64,000 bases of DNA from Prorocentrum cordatum (Eukaryota > Sar > Dinophyceae > Prorocentrales > Prorocentraceae), in NCBI GenBank assembly GCA_963575745.1, contig CAUYUJ010004723.1, forward strand, positions 1 through 64,000, in the 5' to 3' direction. Positions 21,954 through 32,525 of the stretch are shown in pieces (positions within the stretch are counted from its first letter, which is position 1; each line of letters begins with the position of its first letter). Under the pieces are notes generated by a model. It made no database searches, was not told the origin of the DNA, and was given only the letters and a program-made list of their open reading frames with translations. Position numbers and translations under genes: made by a program.

Positions 21954-24879
21954 GATGCACGGGCAGGCATGTCTGCATACGTGGATGGATCGATACATGT
22001 ATGTATGAATTTCTGTTTTCATGTACGCATGCATGTTTGTATGCATGACTCTATGTATGTATGTGTGCATGTATGCATACATACTTGAGCGTGTGTGCAT
22101 GTATGTATGCATGTGTGTGGGCGTGTGCATGTATGCATGCATCATGTGTGTATGTATGGATGCATGACTCTGTGCATGTATGTATACATATGTGCATAGT
22201 TGGTTGCGTAAGCATGTATACATGTATGTGTTATGTGTGCATGACTGTATGTCTACATGTAGGTATGCGTGTACGTATGTACATATGGATACATATATAT
22301 GGCCGTGCGTATGTATGTGCATGCACATGGTTGTATATACGTAGACGCACATATTTACACACATATATGTATGTGTGTGCGTATGTGCGTGTGTGTATGC
22401 ATGTATGTATGTGTGCATGCACGTATGCATGTATGCATGTATGCATACATGGACGCAGGTATGTAGGTATGTAGGCATGTATGTATGTTTGTATGTATGT
22501 GTATGTATGTTTGTATGTATGTATGTATGTATGTATGTATGCATGTACGTCTAGATATGTAGATATGTATGTATGTGTGTATGTATGTATGTATGTATGT
22601 GTGTATGTGTGTGTATGTATGCATGTATTTATGTACGTATGTACGTATGTATGTATGTGTGTGTGTGTGCATGTGTGCATGCGTGTAGGTGCGCGTGCGA
22701 GCATGCATAGGAACCAGTACAGAGGGACGGAGCTGCACACATGGATGCGGGATTGAGCATTGCCTAGGCGTGGGGGAGTGAGTGACCGACGAGGAGAAAA
22801 GGGACGAGGAGGGCGAAGAGGACGAGGAAGCCTTAGATGCTGCTGCTGGGCGCTTCATGCGCTTCATCTGCGTGCTGCCTGCTGTTGCTGCTGCTGCTGC
22901 TGCTGGGCGCTTGATCGTCGGCAGCTGCAGCATCGGCTCGTCTTTGATGGCCGCCATCTCTTTCTGCTCCAGCTGCTGCTTCTTCTTCGGCTTCTTCGTC
23001 TTCTCCTTGATCCGCGACTTCCTAAAAGGTCCTCCTCGCCCTCCTCCTCGCGCCGTCCTGCTCCTCCACATCCACCTCGTCGGTTAAATGCTTTACCTTC
23101 TCTGGTTACGCCCTCATTCTCTATCTCCTCCTCCTCATCATCATCATCATCCTCTTCCTCGTCCTCCTCCCTCCTCAGCGTTCCTTGTACCGATCATCGT
23201 CCTCCTTCTCATGACTTGCCTCCTCGCCTGGAGGGCGCCCCCATCGCCATCTGCCTGATCGTCATCATCAGCATCATCATCATCATAATCGTCATCATCA
23301 TAATCGTCACCATCATCCAACCACCCTCATCAGCATCATCATCACCACCATCAGCATCATCAGCATCATTATGATCAGCATTATCATCTGCCTTGGCGTC
23401 GTATCATCGTCCACTTGCTACTGCCGCTGCTCGTCCTCCTCCTGGTTCTTCCTCCCTCTCGAACTCTGGTTCACTCGTTCCCTCGATCCTTGGCGCCACC
23501 CTGCTCGCGAGCAGGGACTTGATGAAGGGGATTTTGCGCTTCGGCGCGAGGCTCTCGATCTTGCCGCGCGGCGCAGCCTGATCCTCGATCTCTTGACTAT
23601 CGTGGTCGATCTCGTCGCCCTTGCGCGCCTCTCTCCAATCATCCTCTTCCTGATCGCCCCCCTTACTTCATTAGCATCCTCCGTGTCCTCAGCATGTTTC
23701 CCCCTCGTCTCTCCTTATTCTCGATTCTTCTCCTCCTCCCCCTCCTCCTCCTGCTCTTCCTCTTCCCTCGCCTGCCCCTCATCCCCTCGTCTCACCGGTG
23801 CCTTCCCTCTTACATGTTGGTTTGACTCATCTTCCTTGTTGCCTCCTCCTCCTCTTCCTCGGCCCTCCTCCTCCCTCTCTCGATCCTTCTCCTCCATATT
23901 CGCCATTCGCCCTCCTTCGTCCGCTTCGCCATCTTCTTCCCTGGCAGACCTGCGCCAACATCTGGCGGAAGCCTTCCTCAGAAATTTGCCCCCCATCCTC
24001 GCTGTCGTAGGGCGTGATCTGCCAATCTGCGCTGGCCTCGTCAGGAAGGAGGGGGGGATCCGAGGAGGAACAACTGAGAGCTGATGGGTCAGAATGACGA
24101 AGGAGAGGGCGGAGGCGGGGGTGGACGAGGAGGAGAAGGATGAGGAGGGGGAGAAGGAGGAGGAGGACGAGGAAGCGGATGAAAAGGAGTGCGGGATAGG
24201 CGTGAGGAGGGGAAGGATGATGAGGAGGAGAAGTAGAAGGATGAGAGAGGGGAAAAGAGGGGCGAGCGGGGATCAGAGAAGGGCGGGGGGCGTGGCACGG
24301 TGGACGAGAGAGGCGCCTCCCGCTCCGCCCTCGTCTGCTGGGCGCAGACTCCTGTCATCTTCTGGTAGTGCGCGCGGATGCGCCGAATCGCTCGCCCCTG
24401 CAAGTACCTTGGGTTCGAACACTGTTGACGACGGTGGCGGTAGAGGAGGAATGAGGAAGATGAGGGGGCGGCGAGGATGAGCGAGGGCGATGATGACAAT
24501 GATGACGATGATGATGATGATGGCGATGCTGATGATGATGATGATGATGGCGATACCACCGTGGATGATAACGACGATGCTAATGATGATGATGATGCGG
24601 ACGATCATGCTGTTGATGATGTTGATGATGCTGATGATGATGCTGATGATGAGGAGGAGGATGAGGAGGAGACGAAATGAGAGGAGGATGGGCAGGGGGA
24701 AGAGGACCAGGAGGCGTTTGATAGGTGCATACTTCTACGCGCCCCTCCTCATCCTACCCCTCCTCGAAGGCGCCACTCCCGTGCTCTTCGTCACCGTCAT
24801 CTCTAAACCACCCCCTCTTACTCCTGTTCCTCCTCCTCCTCCTCCTCCCTCCTCCTCCTCCTCCTCCTCCCTCCTACTA

Positions 24880-24910
<31 letters not shown>

Positions 24911-25713
24911 CCCTCCTCCTCCTTCCCCTCCCTCTCCCTCTCATCCTCCTTCATGTTGCCCCTCGGCACTGGTGCGCCTTCGCGGCCCTGTTCGTCGGCG
25001 CCCTGCCGCGCGCGTCCTGGCTCTGCAGGTGGTTGCGGAGGGGGAGCCAGTGCAGCGAGGCCCGCGCTGCCTCTAGGGGGAAGCATTGCGGGTTCCTCGT
25101 CCACCCCGTTCCTCCTCCATCCCTCACCCCACCTGTTCTACATAATGCATACCCTGTTCTCCACCTATCCTCCTCGTGCTCCCGCCCATATCATCATCGT
25201 TTTTTTTTTTTTGTTTTTTTTTTTTTTGTTTTTTTTTGTTTTTTTTGGGGGGGCCTCCGCGCACTTCTGGGAGATGCGCAGCGTGTCCGTGATCGTGTCC
25301 AGCGCTTCTGCCATGGTGATCCACACCTGGGACTCGCCCCCAGTGGCCCCATCCCCCCCGTCCTCTCTCACAGTCCTTTCTCTCGTCATTGATCCACCTT
25401 CCTCGCGCCTCCTCGTCGCATCTCCCCCCCCCCCCCCCCCTGAGCCACAATTCTCTTGCAGGGCTGGTCAGTGTCGCCCCATTCCCCGGCTGCTGGATCG
25501 TGCGCTATCCTCATTTCCCTGATCGTTGTCACGTTCTTCCTCATCCTCGACTCTCCTCCTCAATCCCCCTCCTCGTGGATCCGTCCCCTCCTCGTGTCAA
25601 TTGTGGNNNNNNNNNNNNNNNNNNNNNNNNNNNNNNNNNNNNNNNNNNNNNNNNNNNNNNNNNNNNNNNNNNNNNNNNNNNNNNNNNNNNNNNNNNNNNN
25701 NNNNNNTCTCTCT

Positions 25714-25754
<41 letters not shown>

Positions 25755-26228
25755 CCCACTCCTCCGCCCATGGGGCCTTCGCGATGTCCTCTGGCTCCTT
25801 CGTGCTGCACGCGCGTCGACGGCACTGCAGCTTCGCGGCGTCGACGGCACCCTTGGAGGGAGGGGGGGGGGGGGCCAGCGCCCTCGTCGAACCGATGAAG
25901 AAGGACGAGAAAACAAGAGGACGAGGAGGAGGAGGAGGAGGAGGAGGGACGGAAGGATGAGCAGGAGGATTGATGATCTTGACACGATTTTCGATGGCGA
26001 TGTGGAGGATTGCGAACGATGAGGATTGTGGAGGAGTAGGCGAAGGACAGAAAAGGAGGAGGAGTGGGAGGAGGAGGAAGAGGAGGAGGAGGATGAGCAG
26101 GAGAAGAAGGAGGAGGAGGAGGAGGAGGAGAGGCCTCGGGATCGAAGACTGGGATCCCTGCGCGGTCGCACGCCTCGTCGAAATTGAGCCCGAACTGGAA
26201 ATTGTCTTCGATGAATGCCTCGATCCCA
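19690..26228 (-). CDS. Host gene B (approximate span of many exon-like islands, minus strand)
   Basis: At least a dozen short, non-repetitive, coding-like islands (about 50-290 bp each), all best read on the minus strand, are separated by GGA/TCC, GAT or ATGT repeats. Several have good junctions: the island at 22829-23021 follows CCTTTTAG, the one at 23950-24036 ends CAG/GTCTGC, the one at 25253-25326 follows CCCAG. Protein features are a Lys-rich segment with K-R-P-A-A-A repeats, an acidic E-V-Q-E-I-E-E repeat and several ordinary helical pieces. I do not recognise a family. More than one gene could be present, and the N gap may hide an exon. A small island near 19233-19300 (VPWPGDVYYWW) could extend it. 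Confidence 0.45.
20163..20266 (-). CDS. Exon-like island B13
   Basis: The minus frame reads MAPKYVVQKIIEKPTAAKAV, then VSSCRDSVVNELRSSS. The frame continues into the G/C-run upstream as poly-Pro, which is probably intron. Confidence 0.5.
20566..20695 (-). CDS. Exon-like island B12
   Basis: The minus frame reads TISTIVFRATTATNGWSQLI, then QCADKTWGESDNAKELSETC and MKDT, bounded by an acceptor-like GCTGAG. Balanced composition makes this one of the best coding islands. Confidence 0.55.
21015..21080 (-). CDS. Exon-like island B11
   Basis: The minus frame reads MVTIQVGDESYNIKMKRA after a GCGCAG, with beta-strand-like character. The gap 21090-21400 holds polypurine/polypyrimidine and G or C runs. 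Confidence 0.45.
21465..21750 (-). CDS. Exon-like island B10, acidic E-V-Q-E-I-E-E repeat
   Basis: The minus frame has about ten degenerate copies of a nine-residue unit (EVQEIEEGAD), Glu/Gln/Asp-rich. The DNA unit is about 27 bp, CCTCGGCGCCCTCCTCGATC-like on plus, so it is also a minisatellite. The frame is kept open for 120 codons and the repeat length is a multiple of three. Low-complexity acidic region if translated. Confidence 0.4.
21770..22690. repeat. 900-bp alternating purine-pyrimidine (ATGT/GTAT) tract
   Basis: TATGTATG, GCATGCATG and GTGTATG words fill 0.9 kb with near-continuous purine-pyrimidine alternation. Cys/Tyr/Met/Val or Thr/His/Tyr/Ile frames on both strands are shadows. 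It lies between islands B9 and B10, so it would be intronic in gene B. Confidence 0.9.
22829..23021 (-). CDS. Exon-like island B9, Lys-rich with KRPAAA repeats
   Basis: After a clear CCTTTTAG acceptor, the minus frame reads KSRIKEKTKKPKKKQQLEQK, then EMAAIKDEPMLQLPTIKRPA, an Ala run, and MKRMKRPAAASKA. Lys-Arg-Pro-Ala-Ala repeats are common in dinoflagellate proteins. It is a likely nuclear-localisation or nucleic-acid-binding segment, by composition only. Confidence 0.6.
23090..23400. repeat. ATC/GTCATC trinucleotide tract
   Basis: Mostly CATCATCATC with TCCTCC runs, an intron-like gap between islands B8 and B9. A possible tiny exon near 23205-23260 is not called. Confidence 0.7.
23500..23631 (-). 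CDS. Exon-like island B8
   Basis: The minus frame reads KGDEIDHDSQEIEDQAAPRG, then KIESLAPKRKIPFIKSLLAS, with an AG/GGTGGC donor-like end. Confidence 0.5.
23950..24036 (-). CDS. Exon-like island B7
   Basis: The minus frame reads ADWQITPYDSEDGGQISEEG, then FRQMLAQ, ending CAG/GTCTGC. The D-S-E-D-G-G-Q-I-S stretch resembles a calcium-binding EF-hand loop but lacks the usual Glu at position 12, so binding is doubtful. Confidence 0.5.
24060..24700. repeat. GGA and GATGAT tracts around island B6
   Basis: 24090-24280 is GGA-rich polypurine on plus and 24480-24680 is GATGATGAT. Both look intronic. Asp-rich plus frames are shadows. Confidence 0.7.
24310..24424 (-). CDS. Exon-like island B6
   Basis: The minus frame reads QCSNPRYLQGRAIRRIRAHY, then QKMTGVCAQQTRAEREA, with acceptor-like CTTGCAG or CAACAG at its start. 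Basic and helical. Confidence 0.5.
24958..25094 (-). CDS. Exon-like island B5
   Basis: The minus frame reads NPQCFPLEAARASLHWLPLR, then NHLQSQDARGRAPTNRAAKA. The alternative frame is Pro/Ala-rich and less protein-like. Confidence 0.4.
25253..25326 (-). CDS. Exon-like island B4
   Basis: After CCCAG the minus frame reads VWITMAEALDTITDTLRISQ, then KCAEA, an amphipathic helix. Next to it lies an interrupted poly(T) on plus (25200-25247). Confidence 0.5.
25607..25706. other. Assembly gap of 100 N
   Basis: Exactly 100 N, immediately followed by a CT dinucleotide tract (25707-25752). Its true length is unknown, and it sits within host gene B. Confidence 1.
25770..25857 (-). CDS. Exon-like island B3
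   Basis: The minus frame reads KGAVDAAKLQCRRRACSTKE, then PEDIAKAPW, lying just beside the CT tract and the N gap. Confidence 0.45.
25968..26022 (-). CDS. Exon-like island B2
   Basis: A short minus frame reads FAILHIAIENRVKIIN between polypurine stretches. It is too short to be sure. Confidence 0.35.
26132..26228 (-). CDS. Exon-like island B1
   Basis: The minus frame reads GIEAFIEDNFQFGLNFDEAC, then DRAGIPVFDPEA, acidic and helical, inside GGA/TCC repeats. It is a clear compositional break from its surroundings. Confidence 0.5.
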
Positions 26229-26289
26229 CTCCTCTCCTCCTCGACCCTCCTCGGCCTCTCCGATTCTCGAACCGAAGGAGAAGGGCGAT

Positions 26290-26690
26290 GAAGGGAAGGG
26301 ACTAGGAGGAAACAGGAGGATGAAGAGGAGGAGGGAAGAGGATGAGAGATGATATCATGAGTGCGACGGAAGAGGAGGACAAGGAATGAGAGGGGAGGAA
26401 GATAATCACAAAACAAATGGAAGAGGAGGATTGAGGAGGAGGGTGAGGAGGAGGAGGGGGAGAATGAGGAGGAGGAGGAGGGGGATGGGGGAGGCGGGGA
26501 GGAAGAGAAGGAGCAGGAGGAGGAGGAGGAGGAGGAGGAGGAGGAGGACGGGGGGCCTCGGAGACGGCCGCGGCCGCGGCCGCCATCTGCATGCAGGCGC
26601 GCGCTGGCGCGCCCTGGAGCCCGGCGCGGGCCAGAGCCGGCGCTCCGCGCGCGCAGCGCGCGCGCCGCGCTCGAGGCGCTCCTCGCCCCC
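26290..26690. repeat. GGA polypurine tract and CG-rich cluster
   Basis: 26290-26560 is AGGAGG repeats on plus. 26565-26690 is GC-rich with CGCGCGCAGCGCGCGCG. A minus frame with a poly-Ala run could be a first exon of gene B, but I cannot support it. 26700-26930 holds nothing I recognise. Confidence 0.6.
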
Positions 26691-26934
26691 ACCTCCTCCA
26701 CCTTCCCCTCCTCACTTTCCTCTTCCCACCCATCCCCCCTCTCCCCCTCGGGGCCAATTCGCCCCGGACAGTCCACGGCAAATATGCACTGGCCATGGGT
26801 GGGCCGCAGGCGTGTGAACCTTATAAACGCGCTCTTGCACACAGTGTATGTACACATCAATGCACATGTGACCAATATGTGATAGATTTCGGCTATTGAA
26901 CTGCGAACGCATATTTTTCCACTTGTATATCTGA

Positions 26935-27045
26935 CTTCAACATGATATCAACTATACATATACGTATATGTATATATATATATATGTATGTATATATGCA
27001 TATATAAAAATATATATGTATGTGTGTCGACTGCAGTCGACCCCA
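26935..27045. repeat. TA/TG tract
   Basis: TATATGTATATATAC-like alternating sequence. Confidence 0.8.
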
Positions 27046-27059
27046 ACATAATATTGCAT

Positions 27060-27900
27060 ATTGTTTTTTTTTTTGCACGCGCGACGTCATATGAGCGAAA
27101 ACAAAAAAATATTACGCGTGCCACCCCGAAAACTGAAGGGCGAACACCAATTTCGCACTCGCATATACGAACAAACAATACGTTGCACAGTTCACACTAT
27201 CAAGCAACATGTAGCCTAACGCGAAAGTGCGAAGCACAACGCTTTTCGCATCGCGCGCAGTGTCCACCCCAGGCAACATGGAGTTCTATATTGTGACGCA
27301 GCGTATTTTCCTTATCTCGCGCGCGCCCTGGCGCACGCGCGATAACAAACAATAAAGAATGCACATCTGAATTTCGACAACTGAACGGTGAAAACCATTT
27401 GTTTCACTCGTATTCTGAGGGCCTCAGCCTGGAATTTTAAATGTTGAAACATCATGTTTTCCTTATCGCGCGCGCGCGCCCTCTGGCGCGCGGGCAATAT
27501 ATGGGAACAGCGCGATGGAGGCATTGGAAGTGCGAATGAAACAGCTTGTTTCCACAATTCTTTTTTTTTTAGGGTGGCGCGTGTCACCTTGAATTGTTTC
27601 ATATGGCGCCTTCTTGTTTTTTTTCTGTGTTGAGCGCGCGCGCGACAAGGAAAGCGTTGTGTTTGAGGATCGAGCATTCCACGTTGAGTTCACCAGAATA
27701 CGAATGAAACAATTGATTTTCACCATTGAGTTTTCGAACTTAAGATGGGCATTGCAGATATGTTGTTGTCGTGCACGCGCCAGGGCGCGCGCGAGTGCGC
27801 GCGCGTGCGTGATAAGAACACGTGCTATTCGACTATGTGTATTTCCATGCCAAGGCCTTCATAATACAGGTAAAACAGGTGGCTTCATCATTCAATTCTC
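27060..27900. repeat. Repeat family with CGCGCGCC-CTG-GGCGCGCG palindromes
   Basis: CG palindromes occur at about 27320, 27466, 27633 and 27770. AT-rich sequence of about 150 bp lies between them. The segment 27320-27490 and the reverse complement of 27634-27800 are related along their length (shared TGGTGAAAA, TTTGTTTCA/ATTGTTTCA, TCGTATTCTG, TTTCCTT), forming an imperfect inverted pair. A diverged copy is visible near 27100-27260. Confidence 0.65.
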
Positions 27901-28029
27901 GAATTTAACGTGGATGATTTATGTGCGTTATAGAATGACATGCTTACGAACGCTCAAAATGTGTCATTGTCTCCTTTATTTGTGCATCGAGCGCGTGTAT
28001 TGTACGTGCAGAAGAAGCAGAGTTTCTAA

Positions 28030-28130
28030 GGCCTGTTGTGATACAGGTTAGAACAACCAAGACATCTGACAACAACCCAAGACATCTGGAACAAAAGCCA
28101 AGACAATCCACAAAAACCAATACATTTCGC
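28030..28130. repeat. CAAGACATCTGGAACAA short repeat
   Basis: Degenerate AACCAAGACATCTGACAACA and AACAAAAGCCAAGACAATCC words, about four copies. Confidence 0.65.
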
Positions 28131-28132
28131 AG

Positions 28133-28880
28133 CTATGGAACAACACAAAAAATCGGATGTCTGGCCCCCCCCAGCGCCGGCGAGACCTGCAGGCGGCGCG
28201 CCGCGTTGCCCACCGTGGCGTTGTGCGCTGCCACTGCGCTGGCGAAGTCTTGCGTGCCTGCGGCCTGCCTCGCGAGGAGTGCCTCTGCGCTGCCCGTGCC
28301 TAGGGCGGCTGCGACCCTTGGGGCCGCGGCGCACCACGCGGCCACGCGCGCGGCCTCTCGCCGGGGTTCGGCCGCGCCCGCAGCCAGGCCGCCGTCGCGC
28401 AGCGGCAGGCATGCCTGAACCCACTCCCTGTCCATTTGGGCTTCGTCAAGCAGGCCCCCCCAGAGGTCCCGGAGAACGCGGTCGAAGGCTTGCACAGCCT
28501 GCTGGTCCACGAGCTGCGCGCGCAGGAGGTGATTCGGTAGGCATGGTGCTGTGCAGCGGAGCATGGCGCCGGCCTCTTGAAGCCCGAGCCCGGCGGCCAC
28601 GGCTTGGTGGGGGGTCTGGCCAAAAGCTCGCAAGGCCTCAGTAACCTTGCCCATGGCCCGGGCGCCGCCTCCTGAGCCTGCCGCCAGCCCCTCCCAGTCG
28701 TCGCCCCGGCGGTGCGTCAGGTTGCAGCCTAGCACGCGGAGCTCGCCCACCACGTTGGTTTGCAGCGCCGGGGGGCATTGGGCGCTGCCCGGGGAGAGCC
28801 GCACCTTCGTCTTGGTCGCGTTCAGACAGAGCCCCCAGGCATTAAGCCAGCCAGAGAGGTCGTGGATGAACTGCTCCTCC
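28133..28880 (-). pseudogene. LINE reverse transcriptase C-terminal fragment
   Basis: The minus frame of about 245 codons starts FIHDLSGWLNAWGLCLNATK-T-K-V, the region just after the YxDD motif in LINE reverse transcriptases. It continues through a thumb-like region (DREWVQACLPLRDGGLAAGA). The first part of the element is gone: the frame runs into a CTC microsatellite (poly-Glu on minus). It is different from the two longer LINEs downstream. Confidence 0.7.
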
Positions 28881-29110
28881 TCCTCCTCCTCCTCCTCCTC
28901 CTCCTCTGCCTCTGCCTCCTCCTCCTCCTCCGCCTCCTCCTCCTCCGCCTCCGCCTCCGCCTCCTCCTCCTTTTCCTCCTCCTCCTCCGCCTCCTCCCCC
29001 TCCTCCTCCTCTTCCTCTTCTTCCTCCTCCTCCTCCTCCCCCTCCTGCTCCACCTCCCCCCCCTCCTCCTCCCCCCTCCTCCGCCCTCCCCCCCCCCCTT
29101 TTTCCCCCCT
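28868..29110. repeat. CTC microsatellite, left flank of copia element
   Basis: CTCCTCCTC with CCG and CCT variants. It abuts the left 117-bp terminal repeat. Confidence 0.9.
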
Positions 29111-29115
29111 CCTTC

Positions 29116-29232
29116 ACTCGACTATTTTGTCCTTGAACCATCATGCGACGATGTGCATGTTATGTTTATCATCATCACAACAAACCTTTCCTCTCACATG
29201 TCGATATCCCTCATGATATCTCCCAATATTCA
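29116..29232 (-). repeat. Candidate 3' LTR of copia element (117 bp)
   Basis: 108 of 117 positions match 38794-38910 in the same orientation. Read on the minus strand both start TGAATATTGGGAG; the other end is TCGAGT and not CA, so the LTR call is provisional. Confidence 0.65.
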
Positions 29233-29304
29233 GAGTCCGCTTGCACCCTCTCAAACTCTTGAACCATCTTATGTAGCTGGAGCGTGGTGTCCACGGACCT
29301 TTGG

Positions 29305-29305
<1 letters not shown>

Positions 29306-29350
<45 letters not shown>
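29306..29350. repeat. TA dinucleotide tract inside the copia element
   Basis: About 22 TA units between the 3' LTR candidate and the RNase H end. Confidence 0.95.
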
Positions 29351-29553
29351 GAAACCTGTCAATATCCACCATCGTAGAATGAAACAAACTCCAAGAGAGA
29401 AATCATATCTTCATTCAGCTCCAACGATTCGCCGGGGTCGTTGTAGGCCGTCTCATATTGGTTATCTCCTAGATCTTGTTCACTATAAGTAGCCGGGCGT
29501 TTAACTCCTCGGCGTAGGCGTATGCTTCGCTCCTTCAAGTGAATACTCCATTC

Positions 29554-30327
29554 TCAAGTAGTCAAGAATTTCATGAAAATCGTAGATAGCACCTGCTTCG
29601 TCAGCTGGTCGGCGAGCATGACTGTTGTCGGTGAATGAATGATGTTCCGTATCCTTCTGGTGAGCCTATCCTCACGCAAAGCTAGAATACCCACTCGATG
29701 ATGCCTGTCGTTCTGCAGTGCCTTTGAAAAACAAATCAACTCAAAAAGATTCATGGCGTCTGCGCAGATGTCCACTGGGATCAAAAGCTGCAATCTCATA
29801 TGAACTTCAAAAAAACCTCGCGCTGTGGGTACTTTGCCATATACTGGTAAGTATTTCAACTCTGTAACCCTCGAAGCAATGCTGTTGGCCATGGCTGCGC
29901 ACGATACTGCTGGATTTGTCTCCGAATGGGACGTTTACCAGGAAACTCCCTGAGCCTTCCGTGAACTAACTAATAACGGACAGGCTACTCCTCCAAATAT
30001 CTTAGCTTCCTATCCATATTACTGCTCTTGAGTTCCATGTCCTAGAACTGAGTGTTCCTGTGCTTATAATACAATACGTGCCTCTTGCGGGTAACAAGTG
30101 CTGCTCGTAATGTGGCCGCTGTCCGTGACTTGGGCCAATCTTCGCTGGGGTCCGAGGTATCTGACATGTAATCCATTCATTTCCTGTTTTAGTAGTGCCA
30201 GTTTGAGAACTCCATTTAAATGATTGACAGGAATCCCTTTTGGGTTAATCATCTCGGCCTGTAACTGCACAATATCTTGCAATATGTCACATCTAGTCTT
30301 GATCAGCCAAAGCAAACTCATCAGCAA
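29554..30327 (-). pseudogene. copia RNase H region
   Basis: The minus frames read SLLWLIKTRCDILQDIVQLQ (connection) and later VDICADAMNLFELIC, GILALREDRLTRRIRN and VMLADQLTK, the characteristic RNase H end of copia elements. A stop and a frame change lie between about 29900 and 30060. Confidence 0.72.
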
Positions 30328-30345
30328 AGAACGGAAAGACTGGTG

Positions 30346-30990
30346 TTACTTATCACACAAATCTGCGGTATCTGCTGTCTTTTCCATCAAACTTATCGGC
30401 TTCAGTCGTTGCAAGTAAGGCTTCTCATGTAGAAAGAAGTGTACTGAGCGTATCATTTCATGAACTATACCACACCATGTAAAGGGTAATATATGATGCT
30501 TCATATTGCCAAACATGCTTTCCACATGCTTTTGAACCAATTCAATTAGCTTCTTGTCCGCCAGAATTAGTAGGTCATCCACATGTAATACGATAGTGCA
30601 TGTTATATTCTTTGTTTTCTCATCGAACGTATATAAGAAGTTGTCGCCATGCAGAGACCTGTAGAACTTCAGCTCCGCCAGGAGAAAAGGAAGAAAAGAC
30701 ATCTGACACAAAATCGGCTCATCAACCAGTCCGTACATCGCCTTGTTTAATAATAATAATGCAAAATGGCATCGCTCGATATCCTCCACTGTCGTGAACT
30801 TGAGAAGTCGCAAAAAGGTCTCCACACGTTCTGGTGGTTGTAGCCGCACCTTCCGTATCTTCTTACATTCATGTCCAAGTTATTTGGCTCTCGCTTCGAT
30901 CTCTTGAATTCGTGGGTCCCTGCAAGAAGGCTGTCAAAACATCGAAAGCTTCACAGTCCCACATGCATTGAGCTCCCAACGTCATGGCAA
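30346..30990 (-). pseudogene. copia reverse transcriptase core
   Basis: Motif A WDCEAFDVLTAFLQG lies at about 30902-30950. In another frame LLNKAMYGLVDEP leads to VLHVDDLLILADKK, the HVDD form of the catalytic box, at about 30571-30590. Catalytic aspartates are present, but the two motifs are in different frames. Confidence 0.75.
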
Positions 30991-32435
30991 GTCGATGTGA
31001 CAGTGCTGATGCCGTTGATGAATGCCGGCGAACTCCTTTTCTTCTGTACGTCCATGAAGCCTCTGCCGCACATTCTTGATTTGACTACTGGAGGTGAACG
31101 AGTCTTCCACTTGCGAACCCACACTGCATCAATGGTATTGACACTAGTGCTAGCCTTATCCAGAGTAAACACTTCATGAGAAACGAAAGAACTGATCTCG
31201 CTGCGGTCGCCTATTTCCACATACTGCCAGTACTTGATGACCTCGGCCTCTGTCAGGAAATCTTCTTGAGTCACTGAGAAACACTCGTCTGCCAATATAT
31301 CGCACCAGAAACAAGTCACCTTCTGCCATGGTCCCGGCACAACAAGAAACGATTCCTGCGCTGTCCAGGCCAGTGTTCCTGACGACGTTTGAGTTAACCA
31401 ACTCTGCACTCGCCCTACATCTTCAGCTGCATGTGTGATGAAGTCGAAGTCGTCGATGGGTGCCGTTGTCGTCATCTCGTTGATCCTGGAGACCTTGATG
31501 CAATACTGGTACCATGAGGAAGGTGCCACTGAGAATAGCTCCTCTGCTGCTGGATAAGGTAGGGTATCATCCAAAGAACCTTCCGGAAATTCAACAGTCT
31601 CGTCAGCTACGCCTTCGGGATACTCGACCGTAGGCTCATCAGCTGGAGCTTCTTGTACCTCTGGAGGTGCTTCTAATGGTTCAGGTATCGTCGCTGTGTC
31701 CGTTGCAATCGGCGGTGAGGCTGGTGAAGGTCCTGCGCGTGGTCGTTTATCCTGTTCTTGGCCTTGTTGTTGAGCAACTGAAGTTGGAGGTGGATGAAGG
31801 TGAGGTAGTATTGGTCCTTGCGATTGGCGGTCGCTTGACTGTCCAACATCTGCTGCTGGCGTTTCTGGATCGAATAGTTTCTTCTGAGGAATCTCATCAA
31901 TCTCTACCTTCTTGATCTCCACTCTCGTTCTCGAACGCTCGCTCGATATACTCTCCGGTGATTTCTTCTCAACTTCTTGCGGTGGTGCTGGCCATGGAAA
32001 TGCTGTAGGCTTTTCTCGTGGATGTATTCGTGATCTTGACCGGTCTGATGATGAAAGGCTTGCTGGAGTGCCTGGTGCAATAAGTAGTACTGGGTCAGAC
32101 ATTGGCGCGTCCGGGACTGGTATGTTCGTCGAAGACCTGCTTCCAGGAACTTCAGGCGGGGCTAAATAAAGTCGCGTACGTGATCTATCCAGATCCGGAG
32201 ATGCTGGCACTCGTGTCGTAGGTGGTGATGGAGGACCGTCAGGTGGTAGTAGTGGTGACTGCGGAACAGCTGGAAGCTTCCACAGTGGTGAAGATATTCT
32301 TGACCTCGATCGATCTCCATCTGGAGATGCTGCTCTCGTCTTGGATGCTGCTGGCGCAGGTGGAGGCGCTGGCGGTACTGGCGGCGCCTGCTGCTCCATG
32401 CTCTGATCTGGGCTATAAGTCAACGATGGTGTCAT
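30951..32435 (-). pseudogene. copia linker and reverse transcriptase N-terminus
   Basis: The minus frame of 494 codons has about 300 residues with recurring D-R-S-R-[ST]-R motifs and many prolines. It is followed by WYQYCIKVSRINEM and the start of reverse transcriptase (STSVNTIDAVWVRKWKTRSP, VVKSRMCGRG). The Ser-Arg motif spacing of 30-60 residues is unusual for a copia linker. Confidence 0.65.
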
Positions 32436-32525
32436 GAGTGCGTCATTGTCAGGTACTCTTGGCGGAGTCGCTGGTTGCCTAAGATCAGGAAGCTGCGGAG
32501 ATTCAGGAGGATCAGGATGATGAAC

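Noticed and set aside
21915-22740. Thr/His/Tyr/Ile and Cys/Tyr/Val frames of 140-210 codons
   Set aside because: Alternating ATGT microsatellite; open on both strands.
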